From contig JALOON010000040.1 in the NCBI GenBank assembly GCA_025454405.1, positions 1 to 64,000 on the forward strand: a DNA stretch of 64,000 nucleotides, given 5' to 3'. Origin of the DNA: Oscillatoriaceae cyanobacterium Prado104 (GTDB taxonomy: Bacteria > Cyanobacteriota > Cyanobacteriia > Cyanobacteriales > Microcoleaceae). The position numbers were made by a program, and so were the translations under genes. Positions 15,611 to 23,197 of the stretch are shown here, one piece after another. Below the pieces are notes generated by a model that ran no database searches, had not been told where the DNA came from, and worked only from the letters and a program-made list of their open reading frames with translations. Numbering within the stretch: the first letter of the stretch is position 1; each line of letters starts with the position of its first letter.

Positions 15611-16054
15611 ATGGGATGGAGTGATTGGCATGAATGCAGTTTTGACAGCAATGGCAAGATAGATCTCAGATCGGTAAAGACGTATGCACCTAACCAGCCT
15701 GGAATTTATGCGATCGCAATGAAAGATGCAGATACTGGTGACTATGTTGTTCAGTACATTGGAATGTCTACAACAAATATCGAGACAAGGCTGAAAAAGC
15801 ATTTTACGGGAGAGGGAAATAAGTACATTAAGACGAGATTGGAACAAAAAAAAGATAAACACAGAACAATGGAGAGAGTTAATGCTCTGTATTTTATGTT
15901 TTTAGAGACTTCAAAAGAGCAAGCTAGAGGTATGGAATCTCTTTTTGTCCGCGGTACTGTACCAATTGGAAACGTTCAGCAAAATTTAAGCCAGTCATAC
16001 CTGCCACGAGATTTGCGAGATTCCAAGGTTGAGGTTGAGTTAGATGACGATTAG
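15611..16054 (+). CDS. GIY-YIG superfamily protein at the head of the VWA/PP2C/kinase module
   Basis: A 147-aa protein with a strong AAGGAGGA ribosome binding site. The GIY-YIG nuclease fold is recognisable: GIY at 31-33, YIG at 49-51, the conserved Arg60 in NIETRLKKHF, Glu109 in GMESLFVRG and Asn at 121 or 125 (IGNVQQN), in the order expected of a catalytically competent member. It ends with an acidic tail (VEVELDDD). It is the first of four same-strand genes; the VWA gene starts 48 bp later with its own ribosome binding site. It could be a nuclease effector or a DNA- or RNA-binding sensor of the signalling module. No other nuclease domain is attached. Confidence 0.75.
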   Translation: MGWSDWHECSFDSNGKIDLRSVKTYAPNQPGIYAIAMKDADTGDYVVQYIGMSTTNIETRLKKHFTGEGNKYIKTRLEQKKDKHRTMERVNALYFMFLETSKEQARGMESLFVRGTVPIGNVQQNLSQSYLPRDLRDSKVEVELDDD

Positions 16055-16102
16055 GCTTTGCGATTAATTACAAGTTTTTAACCAGTTCTTAAGGAGACAC
16101 AA

Positions 16103-16765
16103 ATGCCATTAGATATTGAATTCGCCAAAAACCCTGAGCCACGCTGTCCGGTTGTACTGCTACTAGATACATCTGGCTCCATGTCAGGTGAGCGAATAGA
16201 TGAATTAAATGCAGGACTAGCTAGTTTCAAACAGGATGTAGAGAAAGATACAACAGCATCACTGCGCGTGGAAGTTGCTATCATAACCTTTGATAGTTCT
16301 GTGAATCTTATCCAAGATTTTGTCACAATCGATAACTTTTATGCTCCACAATTGACCGCTACCGGAACGACTGCGATGGGTCAAGGTATTGAATTAGCAC
16401 TTAACGAAGTAGAGAGTCGAAAAGCAATCTATAAAAGTAATGGCATTCAGTATTACCAACCTTGGGTATTTTTAATCACTGATGGGGGGCCAACTGACAG
16501 TTGGCAAAGTGCAGCTCAGCGGGTAAGGCAAGCAGATGCCGACCGCAAGATCAGTTTTTATGCAGTTGGGGTTCAGGGAGCAGATATGAACATCTTGGGA
16601 CAAATAGCTCCTGTTAATACCCCACCATTAATGCTCAAAGGATTGCAATTTCAGGAGTTGTTTCGCTGGCTTTCTGACTCAATGAAGAGAGTATCAAGCA
16701 GTAAAGTAGGTGGCGGGCAGACTTCTCTTCCTGCCGTTACTGGATGGGCGCAAACAAATACATAA
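16103..16765 (+). CDS. VWA-domain protein (TerY-like)
   Basis: A 220-aa von Willebrand factor A protein. The metal ion-dependent adhesion site is complete: DTSGSMS at 22-28, the Thr of TATGTTAMGQGI, and Asp in LITDGGPTD. The size and the run PVVLLLDTSGSMSGERIDEL match TerY, the VWA protein of TerY-P triads (VWA, PP2C phosphatase, protein kinase) described by Anantharaman and colleagues. There is no signal peptide, so it is cytosolic and probably scaffolds metal-dependent protein contacts within the module. The PP2C gene begins 15 bp after its stop. Confidence 0.9.
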   Translation: MPLDIEFAKNPEPRCPVVLLLDTSGSMSGERIDELNAGLASFKQDVEKDTTASLRVEVAIITFDSSVNLIQDFVTIDNFYAPQLTATGTTAMGQGIELALNEVESRKAIYKSNGIQYYQPWVFLITDGGPTDSWQSAAQRVRQADADRKISFYAVGVQGADMNILGQIAPVNTPPLMLKGLQFQELFRWLSDSMKRVSSSKVGGGQTSLPAVTGWAQTNT

Positions 16766-16780
16766 ATGTGAGGCTGAATT

Positions 16781-18136
16781 ATGCAGTGGCAAATTGTTGG
16801 TTGTAGTGCGATAGGAACTAAGCACATAACAGGAGGAACTCCATGTCAAGATGCTGTGTGTTATGAAAGGATTAGCGATCGAATTATCATTGGTGCTGTG
16901 TCAGATGGCATGGGCAGTGCTAGGCGATCGGATGTTGGTTCTAAACTGGCAGTGAAGACAGCACTCTCTCAAATAAAGAGTACACAGTGTTGGCTGAATC
17001 AACCCAAAAATGACGAAGGAGCGCGGGAGATTTTTCGGATCGTCTTGGGAAAAGTTCAAGCCGCACTCAAAAAGGAAGCAGACAGTGGAGGTTATTCAGT
17101 AAAAGACTTAAATTGTACTTTACTGGCTTTTGTCGCTACGCCCGAATGGTTAGCAGCGATGCAAGTTGGCGATGGATTGATTGTGGTACGTCCAAAAGGT
17201 CAAGATTACCAGCTTGTTTTCATGCCAGATAAAGGCGAGTTTTGCAATGAAACTACCTCTGTTACTTCTTCCCATGCCCTCGAAGAGATGGAAGTTTGTG
17301 TCAAGTCAGGTTCTTACGCATTTATCTGTGCAGCAACCGATGGTATAGAAAATATATCCTTGGTCAAACCTGAAAATTGGAGACCTTTTGAGGGATTCTT
17401 TAAACCTTTGGAAGAACAAATAATGCTGTCAACAAAAAACCTAGCTCACAAGCAACAAGAAATTGATGATTTCTTGAATTCAGAACAAATCAATCAAAAA
17501 ACAGATGATGATAAGACATTACTGTTGTGTGCATACAGTGACTTTACTAATTTTCAAAATCAAAACACTGTCTCTCAGAATAACTTACAATATCAAACAG
17601 CCAATACACGACAATCTAAAATAACAGGAACGGTGCAATCATCTACAAATGACACAGTTAGCCAAAAACAAAAAAGACGTGAAGATATAGAATCTGAAAT
17701 AGCAGCTATTACAGATCGTATATATCGTATATTTGAAAATGGTGTAGCTTATGGTATTACTCCAGAAATCAAGATCGATCGGTCTTACTTAATATGTGAT
17801 ATTATATCCGACCGCAGTTTGAACGATAAGGATATGTTATCTCACGTCGTTCATAAAGCAGTTATCGATAGTAAAATATTAAGCTTCATACCAATCAAAA
17901 AAATCAAAGTATATAACTTCATAAAAGATAGTCAAACACCTTGTTGGATCGAAGAGTTTAATGTACCTCATAGGTTCTTAGAGATAGCTACAGTTATAAC
18001 TATTGCAGCAGGTTTAACATTTTTTTTTGGATTAATGAAAACATTACTGCCTGAAGTTTTAGGCATAATTATTTCCTTTATATTTAGTCTAATCGTTATT
18101 TCCTGTATTTGGTTTTTGAGAGTCAAAACAAACTAA
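16781..18136 (+). CDS. PP2C-family protein phosphatase with C-terminal membrane anchor
   Basis: A 451-aa protein. Residues 1-250 form a PP2C domain of the PP2C_2 type: GTKHITGGTPCQDAV, then GAVSDGMGSARRSDVGS with the metal-binding Asp42 and Gly43, NCTLLAFVATPEWLAAMQVG (DG follows) and a late DDDKTLLLCAY aspartate. A low-complexity linker (about 255-305) leads to an alpha/beta segment (IESEIAAITDRIYRIF and following). Two hydrophobic helices then occupy about 395-445 (TVITIAAGLTFFFGLMKTLL, GIIISFIFSLIVISCIWFL). TerY-P phosphatases are usually just the catalytic domain, so this membrane-anchored extension is unusual. It should reverse phosphorylation by the kinase encoded next. Confidence 0.85.
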   Translation: MQWQIVGCSAIGTKHITGGTPCQDAVCYERISDRIIIGAVSDGMGSARRSDVGSKLAVKTALSQIKSTQCWLNQPKNDEGAREIFRIVLGKVQAALKKEADSGGYSVKDLNCTLLAFVATPEWLAAMQVGDGLIVVRPKGQDYQLVFMPDKGEFCNETTSVTSSHALEEMEVCVKSGSYAFICAATDGIENISLVKPENWRPFEGFFKPLEEQIMLSTKNLAHKQQEIDDFLNSEQINQKTDDDKTLLLCAYSDFTNFQNQNTVSQNNLQYQTANTRQSKITGTVQSSTNDTVSQKQKRREDIESEIAAITDRIYRIFENGVAYGITPEIKIDRSYLICDIISDRSLNDKDMLSHVVHKAVIDSKILSFIPIKKIKVYNFIKDSQTPCWIEEFNVPHRFLEIATVITIAAGLTFFFGLMKTLLPEVLGIIISFIFSLIVISCIWFLRVKTN

Positions 18137-18142
18137 ACTACT

Positions 18143-18787
18143 ATGACACGCTTAAAATGTTCAGACACGGGTGAGTGGATTAACTTAGGTAAAGAGATTA
18201 GTAACAGTGGCGAGGGGAGAATCTATCAAACAAGTAAGGCAGGCTTTTTAGCAAAAATTTACCATACAATTACTCAAGATAAAATCGACAAGTTACAGGC
18301 AATGGTAAAAAAACCGCCTGTCGATCCTACGCGATCGCAAGGTCACGTTTCTATCGCCTGGCCAAAGTGCCTACTACAAGATAGCTATGGCAAAAACTTA
18401 GGTTTTTTGATGCCGGCAATTGGCAATGGACAGACGCTAATCAATGTATATAATCCAGCTCTTCGCGAAAAAAAAGCAGCCGGCTTCAACTGGTTTTACT
18501 TGCATACAACAGCGAAGAATATTGCCTCAATAGTCAAAGCAATTCACAAGAATAGCTATGTGGTAGGCGATCTAAAGCCTGATAATCTGTTAGTGACTCC
18601 TAATGCGTGTGTTTCTATTATTGACACAGATTCATTTCAAATAGTAGATAGACAAACACGCAAAATTTATCGCTGTCCTGTAGCATCTCAAGAATTTACA
18701 CCTAGAGAGATGTTTAGTAAAGACTTACAAAAAGTAGATAGGTCAGAATTTCAAGATAGCTTCGCAGTAAGCTCTCGATGCCTCTAA
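18143..18787 (+). CDS. Protein kinase N-terminal portion (TerY-P type), gene split
   Basis: A 214-aa frame holding the kinase N-lobe and the start of the C-lobe. Visible are a glycine-rich loop (NSGEGRIYQ), Lys38 in GFLAKIYH, the catalytic loop YVVGDLKPDNLLVTP, the DFG-equivalent IIDTDSFQIV and an APE-like SQEFTPREMF. These variants (VGD for HRD, DTDSF for DFG) are normal in kinases of TerY-P modules. After DRSEFQDSFAV the frame runs into SSRCL and a stop. The frame encoding the rest of the C-lobe starts at 18778. About 50 residues (the aF-aG region) appear to be missing, so the kinase is probably inactive as sequenced unless the assembly is wrong. Confidence 0.75.
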   Translation: MTRLKCSDTGEWINLGKEISNSGEGRIYQTSKAGFLAKIYHTITQDKIDKLQAMVKKPPVDPTRSQGHVSIAWPKCLLQDSYGKNLGFLMPAIGNGQTLINVYNPALREKKAAGFNWFYLHTTAKNIASIVKAIHKNSYVVGDLKPDNLLVTPNACVSIIDTDSFQIVDRQTRKIYRCPVASQEFTPREMFSKDLQKVDRSEFQDSFAVSSRCL

Positions 18788-20388
18788 ATATAATACATCC
18801 TGAACTTCAGAAATTATTTCGTAAATGCTTTAATGACGGTCATCATAAACCTAATGCTCGACCTAGTGCAGCCGATTGGGAAACAGCCTTGGAAGTGGCA
18901 ATTTCAGAATTAGCTCAATGTTCAGTTGAGTCTGGGCATCACTATGCGAAAAGTTATGGTAAATGTTATTGGTGCGAAAGAAAGCGTCAACTTAGTTATG
19001 ATATGTTTGCAAGTCCTTCCGGTATGCCAAAACCTACAGTGTCACCGGTAACAAATAAAAATCCAATAAAGCAGCAACAAGTGCAGCCTGTAAAGCAACA
19101 GGTACAGCCTATAAAACCAGTTGTAACTCCTGTCAATAATTTACCAATAAAACCTCCCCCTAAGCCAAATAAAATAAAAAATTTAATAGGTACAGGAGCA
19201 ATTATGTTAACCTTAAGTGCTATTTCTTTACCTTCATTTTTTAATCAGGCAAACAAAGCAAAACAATCTAAAGCCAAACAAGATGTAGCTTCAATGAACA
19301 AAGCGCAACAAGCTTTTTTTGCAGAAAAAACATCCTTTGCCAGTAACATTTCTGATTTAGGTCTTGGAATCAAAGCAGAAACAGACAATTATAAATATCA
19401 AATTTCTAAACAATTGAATGATTCAGTAGTTATAGCCGTTGCAGAGCCAAAACAATCTGGTCTCAAAGGTTATGTTGGTATTGTGCTGGCAAGTGAGCCA
19501 AATATGAAGTTACCTGGAGTTACCACTTCAGCACTTTATTGCGAACAATCTCAAGCCTCTACTTCTTTCCCCGATCTGTCAAAAGTTGTTAGTCAAAGAC
19601 CTGATGGAGGTCATAACGTTAACTGTCCAGTGGGTTATGTTCAATGGGAGTCAACTCAAAATTCGACCCCTAACTCAAACCCTAAAGAAGAAGTGCGATC
19701 GCAAACTAATTCATCTACACCCTCGGATTCAACTGAACGAGTAAACTTTGATAAAGGTAGTACAGGAGCAACAATTAGTAACAGCATAATAACAAATCAA
19801 AAAAAGCGCTACTTACTCAACTGCGGTAGTGGAGAGCGCATGACTGTGAAAATCAGGCAGGGGGATATTAATATTGCAATTATTGCTCCTAACGGTCAAA
19901 CAATTGGTAATGCTGTGAATGGCGCAACCCAATGGCAGGGTCAACTGCCTAGTGATGGAGACTATATTATTGAAGTTTCTGCACCCAATCAGTCAAACTA
20001 CACACTTAATATTGAAGTCTTACCTTCCATAAATACTCCGGTCAGTTCGACACCTGAGCAAACTATCAAGAATTTTTATGAGCTGACAGTCAAAGATAAT
20101 AAGGCAGCCGGAAAAGCATTTACTACAGAGGAATTCAAGAAAAAAAACAATCCAAAACAGACAGATCCTCAAAAAACATGGGTCAGCACTTTTAATTTTA
20201 TCGAAGTCACTCAGATCGAGACTATCGAAAAATCGCCTACTAGAGCGAAAATGAAAGTTTGGTTGCGCTATTCTTTTAAAGATGGCAGACCCGAAGCCTG
20301 TGAATACAGAGATTGTACTCTTGTACTCAAGAATAATAAATTTTTAATAGATGACATTGGCGAATATACTCCAATATCTTGCTCTTAA
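18778..20388 (+). CDS. Kinase C-terminal portion: zinc ribbon, membrane span, pilin-like, PPC-like and NTF2-like domains
   Basis: A 536-aa frame shifted relative to the kinase start. It opens with the kinase C-lobe end (NIIHPELQKLFRKCFNDGHH, ARPSAADWETAL) and a CYWCERK zinc-ribbon end. A Pro/Gln linker and a membrane helix follow (about 135-160). Next comes a type IV pilin-like G/H domain (KQDVASMNKAQQAFFAEKTS, NISDLGLGIKAETDNYKY), then a PPC-like beta domain (about 315-420, ending NYTLNIEV). The C-terminus is an NTF2/IMS-like domain (TPEQTIKNFYELTVKDNKAA). The intact protein would be a membrane kinase with an extracytoplasmic sensor. The ATG 18778 is probably not a real start. Confidence 0.7.
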   Translation: MPLNIIHPELQKLFRKCFNDGHHKPNARPSAADWETALEVAISELAQCSVESGHHYAKSYGKCYWCERKRQLSYDMFASPSGMPKPTVSPVTNKNPIKQQQVQPVKQQVQPIKPVVTPVNNLPIKPPPKPNKIKNLIGTGAIMLTLSAISLPSFFNQANKAKQSKAKQDVASMNKAQQAFFAEKTSFASNISDLGLGIKAETDNYKYQISKQLNDSVVIAVAEPKQSGLKGYVGIVLASEPNMKLPGVTTSALYCEQSQASTSFPDLSKVVSQRPDGGHNVNCPVGYVQWESTQNSTPNSNPKEEVRSQTNSSTPSDSTERVNFDKGSTGATISNSIITNQKKRYLLNCGSGERMTVKIRQGDINIAIIAPNGQTIGNAVNGATQWQGQLPSDGDYIIEVSAPNQSNYTLNIEVLPSINTPVSSTPEQTIKNFYELTVKDNKAAGKAFTTEEFKKKNNPKQTDPQKTWVSTFNFIEVTQIETIEKSPTRAKMKVWLRYSFKDGRPEACEYRDCTLVLKNNKFLIDDIGEYTPISCS

Positions 20389-20875
20389 AGAAGAGGTTAC
20401 ATTGTATTGATTAATAGAAGCGATCGCCCTTTCCCCCGAAGTGCGATCGCTTTCCTTTTTATACTTTTCCAGCTTGCCATCTGCAGCCATTTTCTCTGCC
20501 CCACTGTATCCACGCCTCAGCCATTTGTTTGAGCCTGCCGCGCTGTTCTGATTTAACAGGATTAGCACCTGTAATCGCTTGCAATGCCCAAAATCAAGGA
20601 TCGGGTTCGTACCTCGCAGGTTCCTGAAAATATTACTCGATCGAGACTTACGCACTTCTACCAAAGAAACCGGGTTTTTTCCCGAATCTACGGGTAACAA
20701 CGAAGGATTTTCTCCAAAAACCCGGTTTCTGAACCCCCATTCGTAAGTCCTATCTATTATACAGTGCCTTACTTTTCCACAACCAGCCCGATAACAATTA
20801 ATTACATTCTTTTGCTTCTCATAAAAGCGATCGCCCCTCATTCCAAAAGCGCGATCGCCCTTAATCGCATTTCCC
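20389..20875. repeat. Intergenic region with HIP1 pairs and AAACCGGGTTT inverted repeat
   Basis: Contains a HIP1 pair at 20421-20451, the inverted pair AAAGAAACCGGGTTTTT (20663-20679) / AAAAACCCGGTTTCTG (20716-20731) with GAATCT and GAAGGATT in the loop, and another HIP1 pair at 20827-20859. The loop sequence is shared with the copy at 39136-39202, so the whole roughly 70-bp unit is dispersed. No gene is seen; the leftward ORF here is a translation of the repeats. Confidence 0.65.
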
Positions 20876-21280
20876 TTAATTACTAAACAAACTCGGCTCT
20901 ACATGAAAAAAACTACCGAGAATCAATGCTAGCTCTTTGCCAATACTTCGCTGACCTTTAATCACTTCATCCACTACTGTTTCAGAGCCGATAATTTTTA
21001 CCAAATCCCCCGGTTGTAAATCTCTTTGCTCCATCAAAAACAGCAATATAGAATGAGGCGTAGCAGTGCTTCCCGGTGCATAATATTCTTGCTCAAATCT
21101 TTCTATTAATGCAATCAGCAATTCATATAATTCATCTTCTTCAGGAGTGCGATCGCGCCTGTGCATTAACTCTTCCACAACAGCCAATGCTTTTTCATTA
21201 TCCGCTTCATTTCTAATTATTTTTGGCTGGTACTGAGACAATAAATCTTTGTATTTATCTGGATTAAAAGTAAGGGTCAT
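20876..21280 (-). CDS. higA: HigA-type antitoxin
   Basis: A 134-aa protein from ATG 21280, with AAGGAG upstream; the ten extra upstream codons lie within the toxin gene and are not needed. The N-terminal half is an acidic helical region (EADNEKALAVVEELMHRRDR, TPEEDELYELLIALIERFEQ). The C-terminal half is an Xre-like HTH (SILLFLMEQRDLQPGDLVKI, IGSETVVDEVIKGQRSIGKE) as in HigA/COG5499 antitoxins. It follows the HigB toxin gene and overlaps it by 17 bp. HigA neutralises HigB and represses the operon. Confidence 0.85.
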   Translation of the reverse strand: MTLTFNPDKYKDLLSQYQPKIIRNEADNEKALAVVEELMHRRDRTPEEDELYELLIALIERFEQEYYAPGSTATPHSILLFLMEQRDLQPGDLVKIIGSETVVDEVIKGQRSIGKELALILGSFFHVEPSLFSN

Positions 21281-21563
21281 TTTTCCACTTCTCCTTATCG
21301 TACTCCGCATGAGTGAGAATATATTTGATATAAATTAATTGGCTTTCATAATCAATACTCACTATTAGCCGATAGTTATTACCTTTGATGTTAAAAACTG
21401 TAAATCCCCCAACGGCTTCAGCTTTAGGAAAAACAGATTGTACGTTAACTAAGTTAGACCATTTAGCCTTGCTAGCAATCTTAAACCAGTTATCCAAGGC
21501 TTCCCGACAATCGCTATGACTTTCGCTATACTCGCGGATTCGTCGGTAGCTGATTATGTGCAT
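21264..21563 (-). CDS. higB: HigB-type mRNA interferase toxin
   Basis: A 99-aa RelE/HigB-fold protein starting MHIISYRRIREYSESHSDCR. The HigB_toxin family pattern is clear: EALDNWFKIASKAKWSNLVN, VFPKAEAVGGFTVFNIKGNN, YRLIVSIDYESQLIYIKYIL and the C-terminal THAEYDKEKW. The toxin gene precedes the antitoxin, the normal HigBA order. The protein would cleave translated mRNA when HigA is degraded. It seems complete. Confidence 0.9.
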   Translation of the reverse strand: MHIISYRRIREYSESHSDCREALDNWFKIASKAKWSNLVNVQSVFPKAEAVGGFTVFNIKGNNYRLIVSIDYESQLIYIKYILTHAEYDKEKWKNDPYF

Positions 21564-21749
21564 TTACTATAATATAAGCTGTAAACTGAATTTCATGTTA
21601 GCTCGATCGACTTTTTTGGTCAAGTGCGATCGCCCTTGATTTCCAAAAGTGCGATCGCCCCTCATTCCCCAAAAGTAATCTTCCATGATTTAATTAAAAT
21701 AGCGAAGCCTTTTTCACTATAAAACAAAAAAGCATTTTCAAAAAAAAGA

Positions 21750-22166
21750 GTGGCAAATAACATACCTAGATTACTTCCAGGTGAAGGCACAGTCGGACAG
21801 TTTGGCGAATTGAACAAAATCCGTCGCACAGGAGACAACCTGACACCCCACCATATTCCATCCGATGCTTATATGAAACAAATAGGAATCTTTGGTTACA
21901 CTAGAAACAAGGGTATTGCTATCTTGATGGAACAGCCATATCCAGGAACGGGGGGCCGTCATCGGCGCACGCAATCCTACGGACAAAGACCAGACTTTAG
22001 TCTATCACCCCGGCAAGCTCTAGCTCGTGCGCTGTAGGATGTGCGATCGATTTATCGTCAAGATCGGTTGTATACTCCACAGATTAGGCGGAATTTACAA
22101 CAAGTCATCAAACAAAACAAGCTGCTATGGTTAGGTACTTTTGATAAAGTGAGAAATACAAGATGA
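21750..22166 (+). pseudogene. Orphan polymorphic-toxin C-terminal domain with in-frame amber stop
   Basis: From GTG 21750 the frame reads a toxin tip: GTVGQFGELNKIRRTGDNLT, then PHHIPSDAYMKQIGIFGYTR and SLSPRQALARAL, to TAG at 22035. The same frame stays open through DVRSIYRQDRLYTPQIRRNL and QQVIKQNKLLWLGTFDKV to TGA 22164, exactly overlapping the immunity gene start (ATGA). The GDNLTPHHIP motif is what I associate with nuclease-like tips of polymorphic toxins. There is no secretion or RHS region upstream. I read it as a displaced toxin cassette inactivated by one amber codon, perhaps from TGG. Confidence 0.6.
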
Positions 22167-22744
22167 ATGCTATTCAATGGATAGAAATATTAAATGCCAA
22201 TAAATTCATGCGTTCTGATGAAGAAGTAATGAGTTTTGAATACGCTTTGGCCGAACTCGCTCTAGATCGCAACAGCGAATATTTGCCAGCACTTTATCTA
22301 GTTTTAGACGATCGATGCGAACAACATGAAGTCATGTACGGACTGATTCATTTTCTGGAGTCTTTTGAACTAAAAGACCAGTTGCGGGCGTTTATTGATA
22401 CCACAGATCGGACGATCGTTAATGCTAAAGAATGGACAATGATTCTACTTTATGGAATTCTAAATCAAGATTTAGCTCGGAATTTATATAGTGAGATGTT
22501 ACATTCTACTCATTCTCCTAATCGGGCATTATGTACCACTTTGCTGCAAGAAATAGCTGCTAATGAATCTCCGCCTTTATCTTCGCGTGCTGAATCTGTT
22601 ATTTCCGGCGCAACTGCGATCGACATTAATATTGATGAAATTCAGAGCGATATTTCAAGCTTTCTCAAACACATTCAAGAGGGCAATATCTTGGTACTCT
22701 TGCAAGACGATCGACCCATAGCCGAAATTAAACCTATTAAGTAG
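22163..22744 (+). CDS. Imm30-like immunity protein fused to a Phd-type antitoxin tail
   Basis: A 193-aa protein. Residues 1-130 fit the Imm30 immunity family: EYALAELALDRNSEYLPALY, LVLDDRCEQHEVMYGLIHFL (ESFEL follows) and AKEWTMILLYGILNQDLARN. After a short linker, residues 150-193 read TAIDINIDEIQSDISSFLKH, IQEGNILVLLQDDRPIAEIK, the N-terminal module of Phd/YefM-type antitoxins. The start overlaps the toxin frame by 4 bp. The immunity domain would protect against the toxin tip just upstream. The antitoxin tail has no toxin beside it and may be a chance fusion or a repressor module. Confidence 0.7.
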   Translation: MNAIQWIEILNANKFMRSDEEVMSFEYALAELALDRNSEYLPALYLVLDDRCEQHEVMYGLIHFLESFELKDQLRAFIDTTDRTIVNAKEWTMILLYGILNQDLARNLYSEMLHSTHSPNRALCTTLLQEIAANESPPLSSRAESVISGATAIDINIDEIQSDISSFLKHIQEGNILVLLQDDRPIAEIKPIK

Positions 22745-22842
22745 AAATGAGCGATCGCCCTTTGGAAAAAAGTGCGATCGCCCATTGCAAGCTGGACGGA
22801 CGAGGTGGCACAATAAGGGAAACTTCCAACATATTGCAAGGC

Positions 22843-23013
22843 ATGAGCGACAGCGAGCGGATTTCAGTGGTTTTGCCAACAAAGGCGAAAAAAGAGCTAG
22901 AAAAATTGTGCGAGATCGAAAAGCGATCGATCTCCAACTTTGTCTACCTTCTGATTCAAGAGGCGATCGATCGAGCCAAAGCATCCGGCAAACTCAAATC
23001 AACCGATGAGTGA
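22843..23013 (+). CDS. Ribbon-helix-helix (CopG-like) protein, 56 aa
   Basis: A short RHH protein: SERISVVLPTKAKKELEKLC then EIEKRSISNFVYLLIQEAID. The strand (RISVVLP) and two helices fit CopG/Arc-type DNA-binding folds such as solo antitoxins. The frame is open upstream to ATG 22747. That 32-codon extension is a translation of a HIP1-bounded palindrome, so ATG 22843 is preferred although its ribosome binding site (CAAGG) is close. No toxin follows. Confidence 0.6.
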   Translation: MSDSERISVVLPTKAKKELEKLCEIEKRSISNFVYLLIQEAIDRAKASGKLKSTDE

Positions 23014-23058
23014 AACTAAAACTTTATTTATAGTGCTTAAATTTTTAATCGAGAAGTG

Positions 23059-23123
23059 CGATCGTTTGTAGTAAGGACTTTAGTCTGCGTAAAATTACCA
23101 GGACTGAAGTCCCCACTACGAAC
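23059..23123. repeat. Palindromic repeat GTAGTAAGGACTTTAGTC family
   Basis: GTAGTAAGGACTTTAGTC on the left and GACTGAAGTCCCCACTAC on the right form imperfect inverted repeats around a short spacer. Related sequence occurs at 63145-63312. It is a dispersed intergenic element of unknown role. Confidence 0.6.
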
Positions 23124-23197
23124 CAAATTGTTCGATCGCGCCTCATATTAATTACTCAACAAATTCTCCCGATCTTACCTCGGCTTGAATCGAATGG

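Noticed and set aside
15347-15862. Leftward 171-aa ORF
   Set aside because: It is a translation of the 83-bp repeats and of the opposite strand of the GIY-YIG gene; low-complexity and without a ribosome binding site.
20344-20841. Leftward 165-aa ORF
   Set aside because: It covers HIP1 and AAACCGGGTTT repeats and the end of the kinase gene; its sequence is repeat translation.
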